Part shown: positions 31,633-41,567 of the stretch, piece by piece
Numbering within the stretch: the stretch's first letter is position 1
Layout: each line of letters starts with the position of its first letter
NCBI RefSeq assembly: GCF_018398425.1
Contig: NZ_JADPMV010000002.1
Location: forward strand, 1,240,001 to 1,304,000
Source of the DNA: Pseudomonas lalucatii
GTDB taxonomy: Bacteria; Pseudomonadota; Gammaproteobacteria; Pseudomonadales; Pseudomonadaceae
Direction: 5' to 3'
DNA: 64,000 nucleotides
Program-made: the position numbers and the translations under genes
Notes under the pieces: model-generated
Told to the model about the DNA's origin: nothing
Seen by the model: the letters and a program-made list of their open reading frames with translations, nothing else
Database searches by the model: none

Positions 31633-32985
31633 TCACTCCTCCAGGGCTGCCGCCAGCTTGCCGTGCAGGCCGCCGAAGCCGCCGTTGCTCATGATCACCA
31701 CCTGGGTGCCGGGTGCGGCCTCGGCCTTGACCCCTTCGATGATCGCCTCCAGCGAGTCGCAGACCCGGGTCGGCACCGTGCTCGGGGCCACGCTCGCCGC
31801 CAGGTCCCAGCCCAGGTTGGGCGGCGCGTACCAGTACACCGAGTCGGCCTGCGCCACCGAAGCCGGCAAGCCGTCGCGGTGCGCGCCGAGCTTCATCGAG
31901 TTGGAGCGCGGCTCGACGATGGCGATCAGGCGGGCGGCGCCGATGCGCTGGCGCAGGCCGTCGAGGGTGGTGGCGATGGCCGTCGGGTGATGGGCGAAGT
32001 CGTCGTAGATCGTCACGCCGCGGACCTCGGCGACCTTCTCCATGCGCCGCTTGGCATTGATGAACTGGCACAGCGCCGCACAGCCCAGCTCCGGCACCAC
32101 GCCGACATGACGGGCCGCGGCGAGCACCGCGAGGGCGTTGGCGACGTTGTGCCGGCCGGTCAGCGGCCAGTCGACCGTGCCGACCGGCTGGCCCGCGAAC
32201 AGCACCTCGAAGCGCGAGGCATCGGCGCTGAGCAGGCGCGCCTGCCACTGGCCGCCCGGGCCGGTGGTCTCGACCTTCGTCCAGCAGCCCATGTCGATGA
32301 CCCGGGCGAGCGCGGTTTCGCCGCGCGGGTGGATGATCAGCCCGTCGCCCGGGATGGTTCGCACCAGGTGGTGGAATTGCCGCTCGATGGCCGCCAGGTC
32401 CGGGAAGATGTCCGCGTGGTCGAACTCCAGGTTGTTCAGGATGGCGGTGCGCGGGCGGTAGTGGACGAACTTGCTGCGCTTGTCGAAGAAGGCGCTGTCG
32501 TACTCGTCGGCCTCGACCACGAAGAACGGCGTGCCGCCCAGGCGCGCGGACACGCCGAAGTTCTGCGGCACCCCGCCGATCAAAAAGCCCGGGCTCATGC
32601 CGGCGTGCTCCAGCACCCAGGCGAGCATGCTCGAGCTGCTGGTCTTGCCGTGGGTGCCGGCCACCGCCAAGACCCAGCGCCCCTGCAGCACGTGGTCGGC
32701 CAGCCACTGCGGGCCGCTGACGTAGGGCAGACCCTGGTTCAGCACATATTCGACCGCCGGGTTGCCCCGCGACAGGGCGTTGCCGATCACCACCAGGTCC
32801 GGCGCCGGCTCGAGTTGCGCCGGGTCGTAGCCCTGGGTCAGCTCGATGCCCTGGGCCTCGAGCTGGGTACTCATGGGTGGATAGACATTGGCATCGGAGC
32901 CGGTGACCCGGTGGCCCAGCTCCTTGGCCAGCACGGCCAGCGAGCCCATGAAGGTGCCGCAGATGCCGAGAATATGGATATGCAT
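31633..32985 (-). CDS. mpl: UDP-MurNAc:L-Ala-gamma-D-Glu-meso-DAP ligase
   Basis: 450 aa Mur-ligase paralogue that recycles murein tripeptide straight onto UDP-MurNAc in the cytoplasm. The N-terminal [19 protein letters not shown], the P-loop [18 protein letters not shown] and [20 protein letters not shown] are diagnostic. It is followed by ubiX with 2 nt between. The 291-nt region upstream (32986-33276) separates it from the divergent GNAT gene and shows no other ORF I can support. Confidence 0.97.
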   Translation of the reverse strand: MHIHILGICGTFMGSLAVLAKELGHRVTGSDANVYPPMSTQLEAQGIELTQGYDPAQLEPAPDLVVIGNALSRGNPAVEYVLNQGLPYVSGPQWLADHVLQGRWVLAVAGTHGKTSSSSMLAWVLEHAGMSPGFLIGGVPQNFGVSARLGGTPFFVVEADEYDSAFFDKRSKFVHYRPRTAILNNLEFDHADIFPDLAAIERQFHHLVRTIPGDGLIIHPRGETALARVIDMGCWTKVETTGPGGQWQARLLSADASRFEVLFAGQPVGTVDWPLTGRHNVANALAVLAAARHVGVVPELGCAALCQFINAKRRMEKVAEVRGVTIYDDFAHHPTAIATTLDGLRQRIGAARLIAIVEPRSNSMKLGAHRDGLPASVAQADSVYWYAPPNLGWDLAASVAPSTVPTRVCDSLEAIIEGVKAEAAPGTQVVIMSNGGFGGLHGKLAAALEE

Positions 32986-33276
32986 GGATAACCCCTGAAA
33001 CGGACCCGATCGAGCCCGGTAGAAACTCGCCGCAGGTTAGCACAGCGGCCCGGCGCACGGCCCGCGCCTGAGCCGCGCGGATGAGACCGCCGCCGCTCGC
33101 GAAAGGTTGCGCAGATCGGCCGGCCGCTACCGACGCTTATGGCCGCGCGTTCAGCGCATAAATCAAACGCTTGCTTGGATTGCGCTTTCAAAACGCCTTA
33201 GGCAGCATCGCCACGTCCATCGGCACTTGCAGCCGCGCTGCCGCCGTCGCCCATTCCCCCGAAGTCGAGGCTCACC

Positions 33277-33732
33277 ATGCGCATAGTCCCTGCCACCCTG
33301 GAGCACCTGGACCTGCTGACCCCGCTGTTCGTCAAGTATCGCGAGTTCTATGGCGAACTGCCGTTCCCGGAGTCCTCGCGCAAGTTCCTGGAGACCCGCC
33401 TGCGCCGCAAGGAGTCGGTGATCTACCTGGCCCTGGCCGACGATGACGACCGCCTGCTCGGTTTCTGCCAGCTCTACCCCAGCTACTCCTCGCTGTCGCT
33501 CAAGCGCGTGTGGATTCTCAACGACATCTATGTCGCCGAAGACGCCCGTCGCCAACTGGTCGCCGACCGCCTGCTGCAGACCGCCAAGAAGATGGCCAGG
33601 GACACCAACGCGGTGCGCATGCGCGTATCCACCAGCAGCGACAATGCCGTGGCACAGGCGCTCTACGAATCCATCGGCTTTCGCGAAGACAGCCAGTTCA
33701 AGAACTACGTGCTGCCGGTCAACGGCGACTGA
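33277..33732 (+). CDS. GNAT-family N-acetyltransferase
   Basis: 151 aa. The GNAT fold is visible: MRIVPATLEHLDLLTPLFVK, RVWILNDIYVAEDARRQLVA (acetyl-CoA-binding loop region) and NAVAQALYESIGFREDSQFK. The target is unknown. It stands alone, divergent from mpl and convergent with the broken phosphatase-kinase gene 33 nt away. Confidence 0.9.
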   Translation: MRIVPATLEHLDLLTPLFVKYREFYGELPFPESSRKFLETRLRRKESVIYLALADDDDRLLGFCQLYPSYSSLSLKRVWILNDIYVAEDARRQLVADRLLQTAKKMARDTNAVRMRVSTSSDNAVAQALYESIGFREDSQFKNYVLPVNGD

Positions 33733-33765
33733 GCCCGACTACGGGCGGCCCGCGGTCGCGTCGGC

Positions 33766-35362
33766 CTAGTCGCCGAGCAGGCTGAACCAGAGGCCCAGGC
33801 CCAGTTGCAGCAGCAGGGCGCACAGCAACGCCAGACGCCAGCGCTGCCCGCGCAGACCGCGACGGGCCGGCAGCGGCGGGTGCCGCAGGGGCTGCTGCAG
33901 GGCCTGACGGAACTCCGAGAGCGCCTCGAAGCGCGCCTCCGGCTGCGGCGCCAGGGCCCGCGCCAGGACCCCGTCCCAGCCTGCCGGCAGGCCAGGGGGT
34001 GAAGCGGGCCAGCGGCACATAGCGGCTGGCCTTGCCGCCGTCCGGCCCGGCGACCTCCGGCCACTGCCCCGCCAACAGCCAGTAGACCAGCGCCGCCAGG
34101 GCGAACTGGTCGGCGCGGCCGTCCACCGCCCGCGCGCCGCGGACCTCCGGCGCCAGCGGCACGGCACCCGGCGGCAGCCGCTGACGCGGCACGCCCGGCA
34201 GCACCGCGGCATGCTCGGGCAGCAGCAACAGGCGGCCGCTGTCGCCGACCAGGATGCACCGCGGATCCAGCCACAGCCCCTGCATGCCGCGGCGCTGCAG
34301 GCCGCGCACCGCGGCGATCGCCTGGTCGAGCAGGGCCAGCAGGGCCGGGCCATCCAGCGGCGCCCGGGTCGTCCGCCAGGCGTCCAGGCTGCGCATGCCG
34401 GGTGCCGGCGGCTCGAACAGCAGGAAGGCATGCCGGCGCGGCCGGTGCGGCGACAACACCAGCGGCAGACTGGCCACCGGGCTGCGCCGCAGCGCCCACT
34501 CGCGCTGCCAGAAGACCTCGTCGGCAGCCTGCTCGGCGAACCAGATCAGCGCCTCGCGACCGCCCTCCTCGCGGCCGTGAAACGTCCGTCCCGGCGGGCC
34601 GAACGAACACTCGCCCAGCAGGGTCCAGCCATCGAGTTGCATGCCCGGGGCCGCGGCGACCGCCGGCCAGCGTTCCCGCGGCGCCACCTGCGCCGGGCCG
34701 GGGGACTCACCGGGGCGCACCAGCACCGCCGCACCGGGGGCCTGCAGCCAGGGCAGCAGCAGGTCCGCCAGGTGCGCTTCGGCCAGGCTCGCGCAACCGT
34801 CGCGAAAGCCCTGCCAGTCGGCCACCCCGAGCAGCGGCTGCGGCGCCAGCAACAGGGCCTGCCCCACTCCCAACTGCAGGCGCTGCTGCAGCAGCGCCGG
34901 CTCGGCCTGCAGGCCGAGCTGCATCCCCTCGCGCCCCGCCAGACTGTGCAAGGCGCCGTCCTGATAGCGCAGCAGGCCGATGGCGCCGGCCTGGAGCCAT
35001 TGCGCCTCGCCACCGTGCAGCAGCAACAGCCCGGCATCCAGCTGCGGGATGCGTTGCCCGCTGCGCTGCTGACGGAACAGCTGCCGATTGAGCGCCGCCA
35101 GCACCTGCCGCGCCGCCTGCGCCTCGCTCCAGCCCTGCGGCGTGCAGCGGTAGTCGGCGAACAACGCGTCCAGGTAATGCTCCAGAGTCCGCACCACATC
35201 GGGGCACTGGCGGGCCCAGAGCAGGGCCACCAGCAGGACCGGCGCACGCCCCTGGCGCCCGCCCAGCCACACCGCCCGCGCCCGCGCCGCCTGGCTCGGC
35301 AGGTCGATGCCGTGGCCATGCACCAAGCTCACGGCCGGATGCTCCAGTCGTTCGATCGACAT
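33766..35362 (-). pseudogene. PPM phosphatase-kinase fusion, frameshifted and lacking catalytic residues
   Basis: The reading frame from ATG 35362 (MSIERLEHPAVSLVHGHGID) is colinear with bifunctional PP2C phosphatase / Ser-Thr kinase proteins. It runs to about 34000 and then continues in a second frame (FTPGLPAGWDGVLARALAPQ ... SEFRQALQQPL) to a C-terminal membrane helix (LALLCALLLQLGLGLWFSLL) and stop at 33766. One extra base in the G5 run at 33995-33999 explains the shift: total length 1597 nt, 1596 without it. Catalytic motifs are also lost. The PP2C metal Asp positions (NxD, ADG, GD, TDG) read GID, LWA, AGA and APQ. The kinase lacks the VAIK Lys, HRD and DFG, though APE and a DQFALA helix remain. 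Confidence 0.8.
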
Positions 35363-35485
35363 CGTTGGCCCTCCTCGCACTCAGCACCTGCCAGTGCGCT
35401 GCAGCCTTTGTGCCGATCCGGCCCGACTTGCCGCCCGCCCGGCGGCCGCTTAAGGTGGGCCATCCGCCATTGCGAGCCGTACTCC

Positions 35486-36325
35486 ATGTGGTCCTACCGC
35501 GCCTGGCGCCGCCGGCGCATCCTCGCCCGCCATCCCCTCGAGCCCGCCATCTGGACCGAGGTGCAGCGGCGCCTGCCGATCCTCGACGGCCTGAGCGCGG
35601 CCGAACTCCAGCGCCTGGGCGAACGCGCCGTGCTGTTCCTGCATGACAAGCGCCTGACCGCCCTGCCCGGCGTCGAACTGGATACCCTGGACCGCCTGAG
35701 CCTGGCGGCCCAGGCCGCGCTGCCGCTGCTGCATCTGGAGGAACTGGACTGGTACCGCGGCTTCCACGAGGTGGTGCTCTATCCGGACGACTTCGTCAGC
35801 CCCCAGCGCCACCGCGACGCCAGCGGCGTGGTCCACGAGTGGGACGCCGAGCACAGCGGCGAGGCCTGGCAGCAGGGCCCGGTGATCCTCGCCTGGCCGG
35901 GGGTGCAAGGCAGCGGCGGCTGGGACGCCTACAACCTGGTGATTCACGAGCTGGTGCACAAGCTGGACATGCTCGGCGGCGACGCCAACGGCCTGCCGCC
36001 GCTGCACGCCGACATGCGCGTGAGCGACTGGGCCGGCGCCATGCAGGACGCCTACGACCGCCTCAACGCCCAGCTGGATGCCGATCCCCAGGCCGAGACC
36101 GCCATCGACCCCTATGCCGCCGAAGACCCGGCGGAGTTCTTCGCGGTGGCCAGCGAATACTTCTTCAGCGCCCCGGACCTGCTCCACGAGGCCTTCCCCG
36201 CCGTCTACGAGCAGCTCGCGCGCTTCTACCGCCAGGACCCGCTGGCACGTCTGCAGCGCCTGCAAGGCACTCACCCGGACTACCGTAGCCACACCAAGGA
36301 GACGCCGACCGCGACCAATGGCTAG
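35486..36325 (+). CDS. M90 (MtfA-like) zinc metallopeptidase
   Basis: 279 aa. The HExxH zinc motif is HELVHKLDMLGGDANG (His pair near residues 154-158), followed by the third ligand region AEFFAVASEYFF. GPVILAWPGVQGSGGWDAYN upstream is typical. In Escherichia coli MtfA acts on the glucose PTS through Mlc; the role in Pseudomonas, which lacks that PTS circuit, is unknown. The start ATG at 35486 (MWSYRAWRRRRILARHPL) fits. Divergent from the broken kinase gene. Confidence 0.92.
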   Translation: MWSYRAWRRRRILARHPLEPAIWTEVQRRLPILDGLSAAELQRLGERAVLFLHDKRLTALPGVELDTLDRLSLAAQAALPLLHLEELDWYRGFHEVVLYPDDFVSPQRHRDASGVVHEWDAEHSGEAWQQGPVILAWPGVQGSGGWDAYNLVIHELVHKLDMLGGDANGLPPLHADMRVSDWAGAMQDAYDRLNAQLDADPQAETAIDPYAAEDPAEFFAVASEYFFSAPDLLHEAFPAVYEQLARFYRQDPLARLQRLQGTHPDYRSHTKETPTATNG

Positions 36326-36359
36326 GCATCTCGGCGTAGCAAGCGCCGGGGAATGTGCC

Positions 36360-36365
36360 TATAAT
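36360..36365 (+). promoter_or_regulatory. Perfect -10 hexamer for ppa
   Basis: TATAAT at 36360-36365 lies 37 nt before the ppa ATG. The -35 position (about 36337) reads TAGCAA, a weak match. It is the cleanest -10 box I noticed in the window, fitting a strongly expressed housekeeping gene. Confidence 0.55.
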
Positions 36366-36402
36366 CGCGCCACTTTTTTGGCCCATCCCCGGGAGTCGCC
36401 CC

Positions 36403-36930
36403 ATGAGCTACAGCAAGATTCCAGCAGGCAAAGACCTGCCGAACGACATCTACGTCGCCATCGAGATCCCGGCCAACCACGCGCCGATCAAATATGAGAT
36501 CGATCACGAGACCGACTGTCTGATGGTCGACCGCTTCATGGCCACCCCGATGTTCTACCCGGCCAACTACGGCTTCATCCCGCACACCCTGGCCGACGAC
36601 GGCGACCCGCTGGACGTGCTGGTGGTCACCCCCTACCCGGTGGCGCCGGGCTCGGTGATCCGCGCCCGCCCGGTCGGCGTGCTGCACATGAGCGACGAAG
36701 CCGGCGGCGACGCCAAGCTGGTCGCCGTACCCCACGACAAGCTGACCGTGCTGTACAAGGACGTTCAGGAATACACCGACCTGCCGCCCCTGCTGATCGA
36801 GCAGATCAAGCACTTCTTCGAGAACTACAAGGATCTGGAGAAGGGCAAGTGGGTCAAGGTCGAAGGCTGGGCCGGCGCCGAAGAGGCCCGCGAGCTGATC
36901 AACAAGGCAGTCGCGGCTTACCAAAAATAA
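36403..36930 (+). CDS. ppa: Inorganic pyrophosphatase (family I)
   Basis: 175 aa hexameric-type enzyme. It hydrolyses pyrophosphate to drive biosynthesis. Active-site segments are [38 protein letters not shown] (the Asp triad) and [32 protein letters not shown] precedes the ATG at 36403. It is monocistronic, with its own -10 box and terminator. Confidence 0.99.
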   Translation: MSYSKIPAGKDLPNDIYVAIEIPANHAPIKYEIDHETDCLMVDRFMATPMFYPANYGFIPHTLADDGDPLDVLVVTPYPVAPGSVIRARPVGVLHMSDEAGGDAKLVAVPHDKLTVLYKDVQEYTDLPPLLIEQIKHFFENYKDLEKGKWVKVEGWAGAEEARELINKAVAAYQK

Positions 36931-36946
36931 GCCCTGACCACCCCCT

Positions 36947-36973
36947 AAAAGCCGGCCACAAGCCGGCTTTTTT
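36947..36973 (+). terminator. Intrinsic terminator of ppa
   Basis: AAAAGCCGGC (36947-36956) pairs with GCCGGCTTTT (36962-36971) around CACAA, and a run of six T follows the stem. It begins 17 nt after the ppa stop codon. A classic factor-independent terminator. Confidence 0.93.
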
Positions 36974-37113
36974 ATTGCCTGCGACTCGCACCGCACGAGC
37001 CTCGCGAGCGCCGCCGCGGACCGCCCCGGTGAGCACGGCCGCCAACCCGTCCCCGACGGCTTGGCCGGCGGCCCGGAGCTGGGTAAGCTCCACTTTTTGC
37101 CAGGGATAGCCCC

Positions 37114-37884
37114 ATGAGCCCGAGCGATGTCCTGCTGCTGATTCTTGCCGGCTTCGCCGCCGGCGGCATGAATGCCCTGGCCGGCGGCGGCACCTTCTTC
37201 TCCTTCCCGGCCCTGCTCGCCGCCGGCCTGCCGCCGGTCACCGCCAACGCCACCAATGCCGTGGCCCTGTGGCCGGCCAGCCTGGCCGCGGCCTGGGCCG
37301 CCCGCGGCAGCCTGCGACCGCTGAGCCGCTACCTGCTGCCGCTGCTGCTGGCCGGCTTGTTCGGCGGCCTGGGCGGCGGCCTGCTGCTGCTGGCCGGCGG
37401 CGACGAGATCTTCCGCCACCTGATCCCCTGGCTGCTGCTGGCGGCCACCGCCCTGTTCGCCGCCAGCCCGCGACTCAGTCGCGCCCTGGCCGCCCGTCGC
37501 GCGCCCGGGGCGCAGCCACCGCACGGCCCGCTGTCGCTCGGCGCCCATGTCGGCGTGTCGATCTACGGCGGCTACTTCGGCGCCGGCATGGGCATCCTGC
37601 AGCTGGCGGCATTCGCCATCGAGGGCCACCCCCTGGCCCGGGCCAATGCCCTGAAGAACCTGATCTCGGCGGTGATCTACAGCATCGCCACCGTCACCTT
37701 CGTGGTCGCCGGGCGGGTCAGCTGGGCCGAGCTGGCCGTCCTGCTCGGCGGCGCCACCCTAGGCGGCTATGCCGGCGGGGCCCTCGGCCAGCGCCTGCCG
37801 CCCATCCTGCTGCGCGCCCTGGTGATCGCCGTCGGCAGCGGCATGACCGCCTACTACTTCTGGGCCACCTATCTCGCCAGCTGA
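37114..37884 (+). CDS. TauE/SafE family (TSUP) membrane permease
   Basis: 256 aa with about eight hydrophobic helices. [20 protein letters not shown] and [20 protein letters not shown] form the first TSUP half; [20 protein letters not shown] and [20 protein letters not shown] the second. TSUP proteins move sulfite, sulfonates or other organic anions; the substrate here is not known. It starts 140 nt after the ppa terminator. Confidence 0.9.
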   Translation: MSPSDVLLLILAGFAAGGMNALAGGGTFFSFPALLAAGLPPVTANATNAVALWPASLAAAWAARGSLRPLSRYLLPLLLAGLFGGLGGGLLLLAGGDEIFRHLIPWLLLAATALFAASPRLSRALAARRAPGAQPPHGPLSLGAHVGVSIYGGYFGAGMGILQLAAFAIEGHPLARANALKNLISAVIYSIATVTFVVAGRVSWAELAVLLGGATLGGYAGGALGQRLPPILLRALVIAVGSGMTAYYFWATYLAS

Positions 37885-38002
37885 CCGCTGCCCCGGGCTT
37901 CGCCCCGCCAGGCGCGCCCCCGGCCGTTTGCCCACGAGACGCCGCTCTGCTAGTGTCGCGGCGATTATCCCCCTGCCAGAACCCCGCCAGAGACCGTCCG
38001 CC

Positions 38003-38245
38003 ATGGCCCGCAAAAAAGCCGCGCTCGACTTCGAGCAGTCCCTCACCGACCTGCAGAACCTGGTCGAGCGCCTGGAGAGCGGCGAGCTGTCGCTGGAAGA
38101 CTCGCTGACCGCCTTCGAGCAGGGCATCCGCCTGACCCGCGACTGCCAGGCCGCCCTGACCCAGGCCGAGCAGAAGGTGCAGATCCTCCTGGAGCGCGAC
38201 GGCGAACTGGAGCAGGCGCCCTTCGACGCGGAGCGCCCGGCATGA
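38003..38245 (+). CDS. xseB: Exodeoxyribonuclease VII small subunit
   Basis: 80 aa. [37 protein letters not shown] and the coiled-coil [19 protein letters not shown] are diagnostic. Several copies coat one XseA subunit to make the single-strand exonuclease. The ATG at 38003 is chosen; the frame upstream is unrelated. The stop overlaps the ispA ATG by 4 nt (ATGA), the standard xseB-ispA-dxs operon. Confidence 0.96.
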   Translation: MARKKAALDFEQSLTDLQNLVERLESGELSLEDSLTAFEQGIRLTRDCQAALTQAEQKVQILLERDGELEQAPFDAERPA

Positions 38246-39129
38246 TCGCGGACTACCAGGCGCTGTGCCAACGCCGCGTCGATGCGGCGCTGAACGACCT
38301 GCTGCAGCCGCCCAGCGAGGCGCTGCAACGCCTCTACCAGGCGATGCGCTACAGCGTGGTCAACGGCGGCAAGCGGGTACGCCCGCTGCTGGTCTACGCC
38401 GCCTGCGAGGCCCTCGGCGGCGAGGCGCGGCAGGCCGACGGCGCGGCCTGCGCGGTGGAGCTGATCCATGCCTATTCCCTGGTCCACGACGACCTGCCGG
38501 CGATGGACGACGACGACCTGCGCCGCGGCCAGCCCACCACCCACAAGGCCTTCGACGAAGCCAGCGCCATCCTCGCCGGTGACGGCCTGCAGAGCCTGGC
38601 CTTTGCCGCGCTCGCCGACGAGCGCTGCAACCCGCTCGCCGCCGAGCTGCGCCTGGCGATGATCGCCTGCCTGGCCCATGCCGCCGGCCCGGCGGGCATG
38701 GTCGGCGGCCAGGCCATCGACCTCGGCGCGGTCGGCCAGCGGCTCGACCAGCCGGCCCTGGAGGCCATGCACCGGCACAAGACCGGCGCCCTGATCGAAG
38801 CCAGCGTGCGCCTCGGCGCCCTGGCCAGCGGCCACGCCGACGACTGCGCCCTGCAGGCCCTGCAGGCCTACGCCCAGGCCATCGGCCTGGCCTTCCAGGT
38901 GCAGGACGACATCCTCGACGTGGAGAGCGACACCACCACCCTGGGCAAGACCCAAGGCAAGGACCAGGCCAATCACAAGCCGACCTACCCGGCGCTGCTC
39001 GGTCTGGAACAGGCCAAGGCCTATGCCCTGGAACTGCGCGATCAGGCCCTGCACGCCCTGCGCCCCTTCGACAGCCGCGCCGAACCGCTGCGCGAGCTGG
39101 CCCGCTATATAGTCGAACGGCGCCACTGA
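38242..39129 (+). CDS. ispA: Farnesyl diphosphate synthase
   Basis: 295 aa. It condenses isopentenyl and dimethylallyl diphosphates to geranyl and farnesyl diphosphate. The first Asp-rich motif is [20 protein letters not shown], the second is [14 protein letters not shown]. The basic [19 protein letters not shown] is near the N-terminus. Coupled to xseB upstream, with dxs 151 nt downstream. Confidence 0.97.
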   Translation: MIADYQALCQRRVDAALNDLLQPPSEALQRLYQAMRYSVVNGGKRVRPLLVYAACEALGGEARQADGAACAVELIHAYSLVHDDLPAMDDDDLRRGQPTTHKAFDEASAILAGDGLQSLAFAALADERCNPLAAELRLAMIACLAHAAGPAGMVGGQAIDLGAVGQRLDQPALEAMHRHKTGALIEASVRLGALASGHADDCALQALQAYAQAIGLAFQVQDDILDVESDTTTLGKTQGKDQANHKPTYPALLGLEQAKAYALELRDQALHALRPFDSRAEPLRELARYIVERRH

Positions 39130-39218
39130 GGCGGGCACCGGCCGTGCCCCGGCCCGCGTCCAGGCGCCGCCTGGTCCGCCCGAGCAGAACGCCCCGCCCG
39201 GCGCCTTGGACTTATGGC

Positions 39219-39248
39219 TTAAAGCTTGGCATCGCTTTCGGGTAAACT
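39219..39248 (+). promoter_or_regulatory. Candidate promoter for dxs
   Basis: TTAAAG at 39219-39224 and TAAACT at 39243-39248 are separated by 18 nt, and lie 32 nt before the dxs ATG in an AT-richer stretch. dxs may thus have its own promoter in addition to readthrough from xseB-ispA. Confidence 0.4.
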
Positions 39249-39280
39249 GCCGCATCTTTTTGCCTATAACGATTCGCCCG

Positions 39281-41176
39281 ATGCCGACGACCTTCGATGA
39301 GATTCCCCGCGAGCGCCCGCTGACGCCCCTGCTCGACCGCGCGAACACGCCGGACGAGCTGCGCCGCCTGGGCGAGGCCGAACTGGAGGCCCTGGCCGAC
39401 GAGCTGCGCCAGTACCTGCTGTACACGGTCGGCCAGACCGGCGGGCACTTCGGCGCCGGTCTCGGGGTGATCGAGCTGACCATCGCCCTGCACTACGTCT
39501 TCGACACCCCGGACGACCGCCTGGTGTGGGACGTCGGCCACCAGGCCTACCCGCACAAGATCCTCACCGGCCGCCGCGAGCAGATGAGCAGCCTGCGCCA
39601 GAAGGACGGCATCGCCGCCTTCCCGCGACGCAGCGAGAGCGAATACGACACCTTCGGCGTCGGCCACTCCAGCACCTCGATCAGCGCGGCCCTGGGCATG
39701 GCCATCGCCGCGCGCCTGCAGGGCAGCACGCGCAAAGCGGTGGCGGTGATCGGCGATGGCGCGCTGACCGCCGGCATGGCCTTCGAGGCGCTGAACCACG
39801 CCTCCGATGTAGGCGCCAACATGCTGGTGGTGCTCAACGACAACGACATGTCGATCTCGCGCAACGTCGGCGGCCTGTCCAACTACCTGGCCAAGCTGCT
39901 CTCCAGCCGCACCTACGCCAGCATGCGCGAGGGCAGCAAGAAGGTGCTGTCGCGCCTGCCCGGGGCCTGGGAGATCGCCCGCAAGACCGAGGAGCACGCC
40001 AAGGGCATGCTGGTGCCCGGCACCCTGTTCGAGGAACTGGGCTGGAACTACATAGGCCCGATCGACGGCCACGACCTGCCGACCCTGCTGGCGACATTGC
40101 GCAATATGCGCGACCTGGAGGGCCCGCAGTTCCTCCACGTGATCACCAAGAAGGGCAAGGGCTTCGCCCCCGCCGAGGTCGACCCGATCGGCTACCACGC
40201 CATCACCAAGCTGGAGCCGGTGGACGCCAAGGCCACGCCGAAGAAAGCGGGCGGACCGAAGTACTCCAGCGTGTTCGGCCAGTGGCTGTGCGACATGGCC
40301 GCCCAGGACAAGCGCCTGGTCGGCATCACTCCGGCGATGAAGGAAGGCTCGGACCTGGTGGCCTTCAGCGAACGCTACCCCGAACGCTACTTCGACGTGG
40401 CCATCGCCGAGCAGCACGCGGTGACCCTGGCCGCCGGCATGGCCTGCGACGGCGCCAAGCCGGTAGTGGCGATCTACTCGACCTTCCTCCAGCGCGCCTA
40501 CGACCAGCTGATCCACGACGTGGCGGTGCAGCACCTCGACGTGCTGTTCGCCATCGACCGCGCCGGCCTGGTCGGCGAGGACGGCCCGACCCACGCCGGC
40601 AGCTTCGACCTGTCCTACCTGCGCTGTGTCCCCGGCATGCTGGTGATGACCCCCAGCGACGAGAACGAACTGCGCCGCATGCTCAGCACCGGCTACCAGT
40701 ATCTGGGCCCGGCGGCGGTGCGCTACCCACGGGGCAGCGGCCCCAATGCCGTTATCGAGCAGGGCCTGGAGCCGCTGGAGATCGGCAAGGGCGTAGTCCG
40801 CCGCCAGGGCGGCAAGGTCGCCCTGCTGGTGTTCGGCGTGCAGCTGGCCGAGGCGCTGAAGGTCGGCGAGGCCCTCGACGCCACGGTGGTGGACATGCGC
40901 TTCGTCAAACCCCTGGACGAGGCCCTGGTACGCCAGTTGGCCGGCAGTCACGAACTGCTGGTGACCGTCGAGGAGAACAGCATCATGGGCGGCGCCGGCA
41001 GCGCGGTCAGCGAGCTGCTGGCCCGCGAGAACCAGCTCAAGCCGGTGCTGCACCTGGGCCTGCCGGACTACTATGTCGAGCACGCCAAACCGGCGCAGAT
41101 GCTCGCCGAGTGCGGCCTGGACGCCGCCGGCATCGAAGCCGCGGTACGGCTGCGCCTGGCACTGCTGCAGGCCTGA
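39281..41176 (+). CDS. dxs: 1-deoxy-D-xylulose-5-phosphate synthase
   Basis: 631 aa thiamine-diphosphate enzyme that starts the MEP isoprenoid pathway from pyruvate and glyceraldehyde-3-phosphate. The thiamine-binding [20 protein letters not shown], the [19 protein letters not shown] region and the transketolase middle-domain [20 protein letters not shown] are present, with a complete C-terminal domain. The start at 39281 ([13 protein letters not shown]) is preferred because the frame upstream is promoter DNA. Confidence 0.98.
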   Translation: MPTTFDEIPRERPLTPLLDRANTPDELRRLGEAELEALADELRQYLLYTVGQTGGHFGAGLGVIELTIALHYVFDTPDDRLVWDVGHQAYPHKILTGRREQMSSLRQKDGIAAFPRRSESEYDTFGVGHSSTSISAALGMAIAARLQGSTRKAVAVIGDGALTAGMAFEALNHASDVGANMLVVLNDNDMSISRNVGGLSNYLAKLLSSRTYASMREGSKKVLSRLPGAWEIARKTEEHAKGMLVPGTLFEELGWNYIGPIDGHDLPTLLATLRNMRDLEGPQFLHVITKKGKGFAPAEVDPIGYHAITKLEPVDAKATPKKAGGPKYSSVFGQWLCDMAAQDKRLVGITPAMKEGSDLVAFSERYPERYFDVAIAEQHAVTLAAGMACDGAKPVVAIYSTFLQRAYDQLIHDVAVQHLDVLFAIDRAGLVGEDGPTHAGSFDLSYLRCVPGMLVMTPSDENELRRMLSTGYQYLGPAAVRYPRGSGPNAVIEQGLEPLEIGKGVVRRQGGKVALLVFGVQLAEALKVGEALDATVVDMRFVKPLDEALVRQLAGSHELLVTVEENSIMGGAGSAVSELLARENQLKPVLHLGLPDYYVEHAKPAQMLAECGLDAAGIEAAVRLRLALLQA

Positions 41177-41225
41177 ACCGCGCAGGCCGGGCCGCGGCCC
41201 AGCCTGCCGAACGAATGGTTATACC

Positions 41226-41252
41226 CGCCGCGCAGGCTACGGCCGCGCGGCG
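41226..41252 (+). terminator. GC-rich hairpin after dxs, followed by a weak T stretch
   Basis: CGCCGCGC at 41226-41233 pairs perfectly with GCGCGGCG at 41245-41252; TTCTGCTT follows. It lies 49 nt after dxs and just upstream of the riboswitch core. It may terminate dxs transcription or be an outer element of the btuB leader. Confidence 0.4.
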
Positions 41253-41274
41253 TTCTGCTTGTCCGAGGTCGCGG

Positions 41275-41460
41275 CCAACGCCGCGTGAAAAGGGAAGCAG
41301 GTGCGCGCTCGCCCACGGACGAGCGCAAGGCCTGCGCTGCCCCCGCAACGGTAATCGACGGTGCTCATACGCGAGCACAGGTTTTCCCGACACACCACTG
41401 GGCTCGCCCGGGAAGGTGGGAAACCGCAGTCGACAGCCCGGAGACCTGCCTCGGCGCAAT
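41275..41460 (+). promoter_or_regulatory. Cobalamin (B12) riboswitch before btuB
   Basis: The leader has the conserved blocks in order: AAAAGGGAAGCAGGTG (from about 41288), CCTGCGCTGCCCCCGCAACG (about 41331-41350) and the B12 box CAGCCCGGAGACCTGCC (about 41434-41450). A closing P1 stem can be drawn from CGCCG at 41279-41283 and CGGCG at 41452-41456. Such elements bind adenosylcobalamin and turn off B12 uptake genes. The downstream btuB-type receptor fits. Confidence 0.93.
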
Positions 41461-41462
41461 CT

Positions 41463-41560
41463 GACTGGTGTTGCGGAGGGCATCACCGTCAAGCGCTGAC
41501 GGCTGCCCGCCTGCCCGCGCTTGTCCCTGCCCTCCTCGAAAGCTGTCTCACTTTTGAGGA
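41463..41560 (+). promoter_or_regulatory. Expression platform of the B12 riboswitch (P13 hairpin, antisequestor, Shine-Dalgarno sequestor)
   Basis: Three mutually related pairings are visible. A P13-like hairpin (GAC-GGTG at 41463-41470 with CACC-GTC at 41484-41490) presents a loop whose GTTGCGG (41470-41476) is complementary to CCGCAAC in the core (41343-41349), like the L5-L13 kissing contact. GGAGGGCA (41475-41482) is complementary to TGCCCTCC (41528-41535). A 10-bp hairpin, TCCTCGAAAG (41533-41542) with CTTTTGAGGA (41551-41560), covers the btuB Shine-Dalgarno TGAGGA. The competition is inferred from overlap of the pairing segments. Confidence 0.65.
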
Positions 41561-41567
41561 TCTATCG

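Noticed and set aside
30998..33058. 686-codon minus-strand frame across mpl and ubiX
   Set aside because: Only the last 210 codons (ubiX) have family sequence. The upstream part is the wrong frame of mpl, rich in Arg/Ala/Pro.
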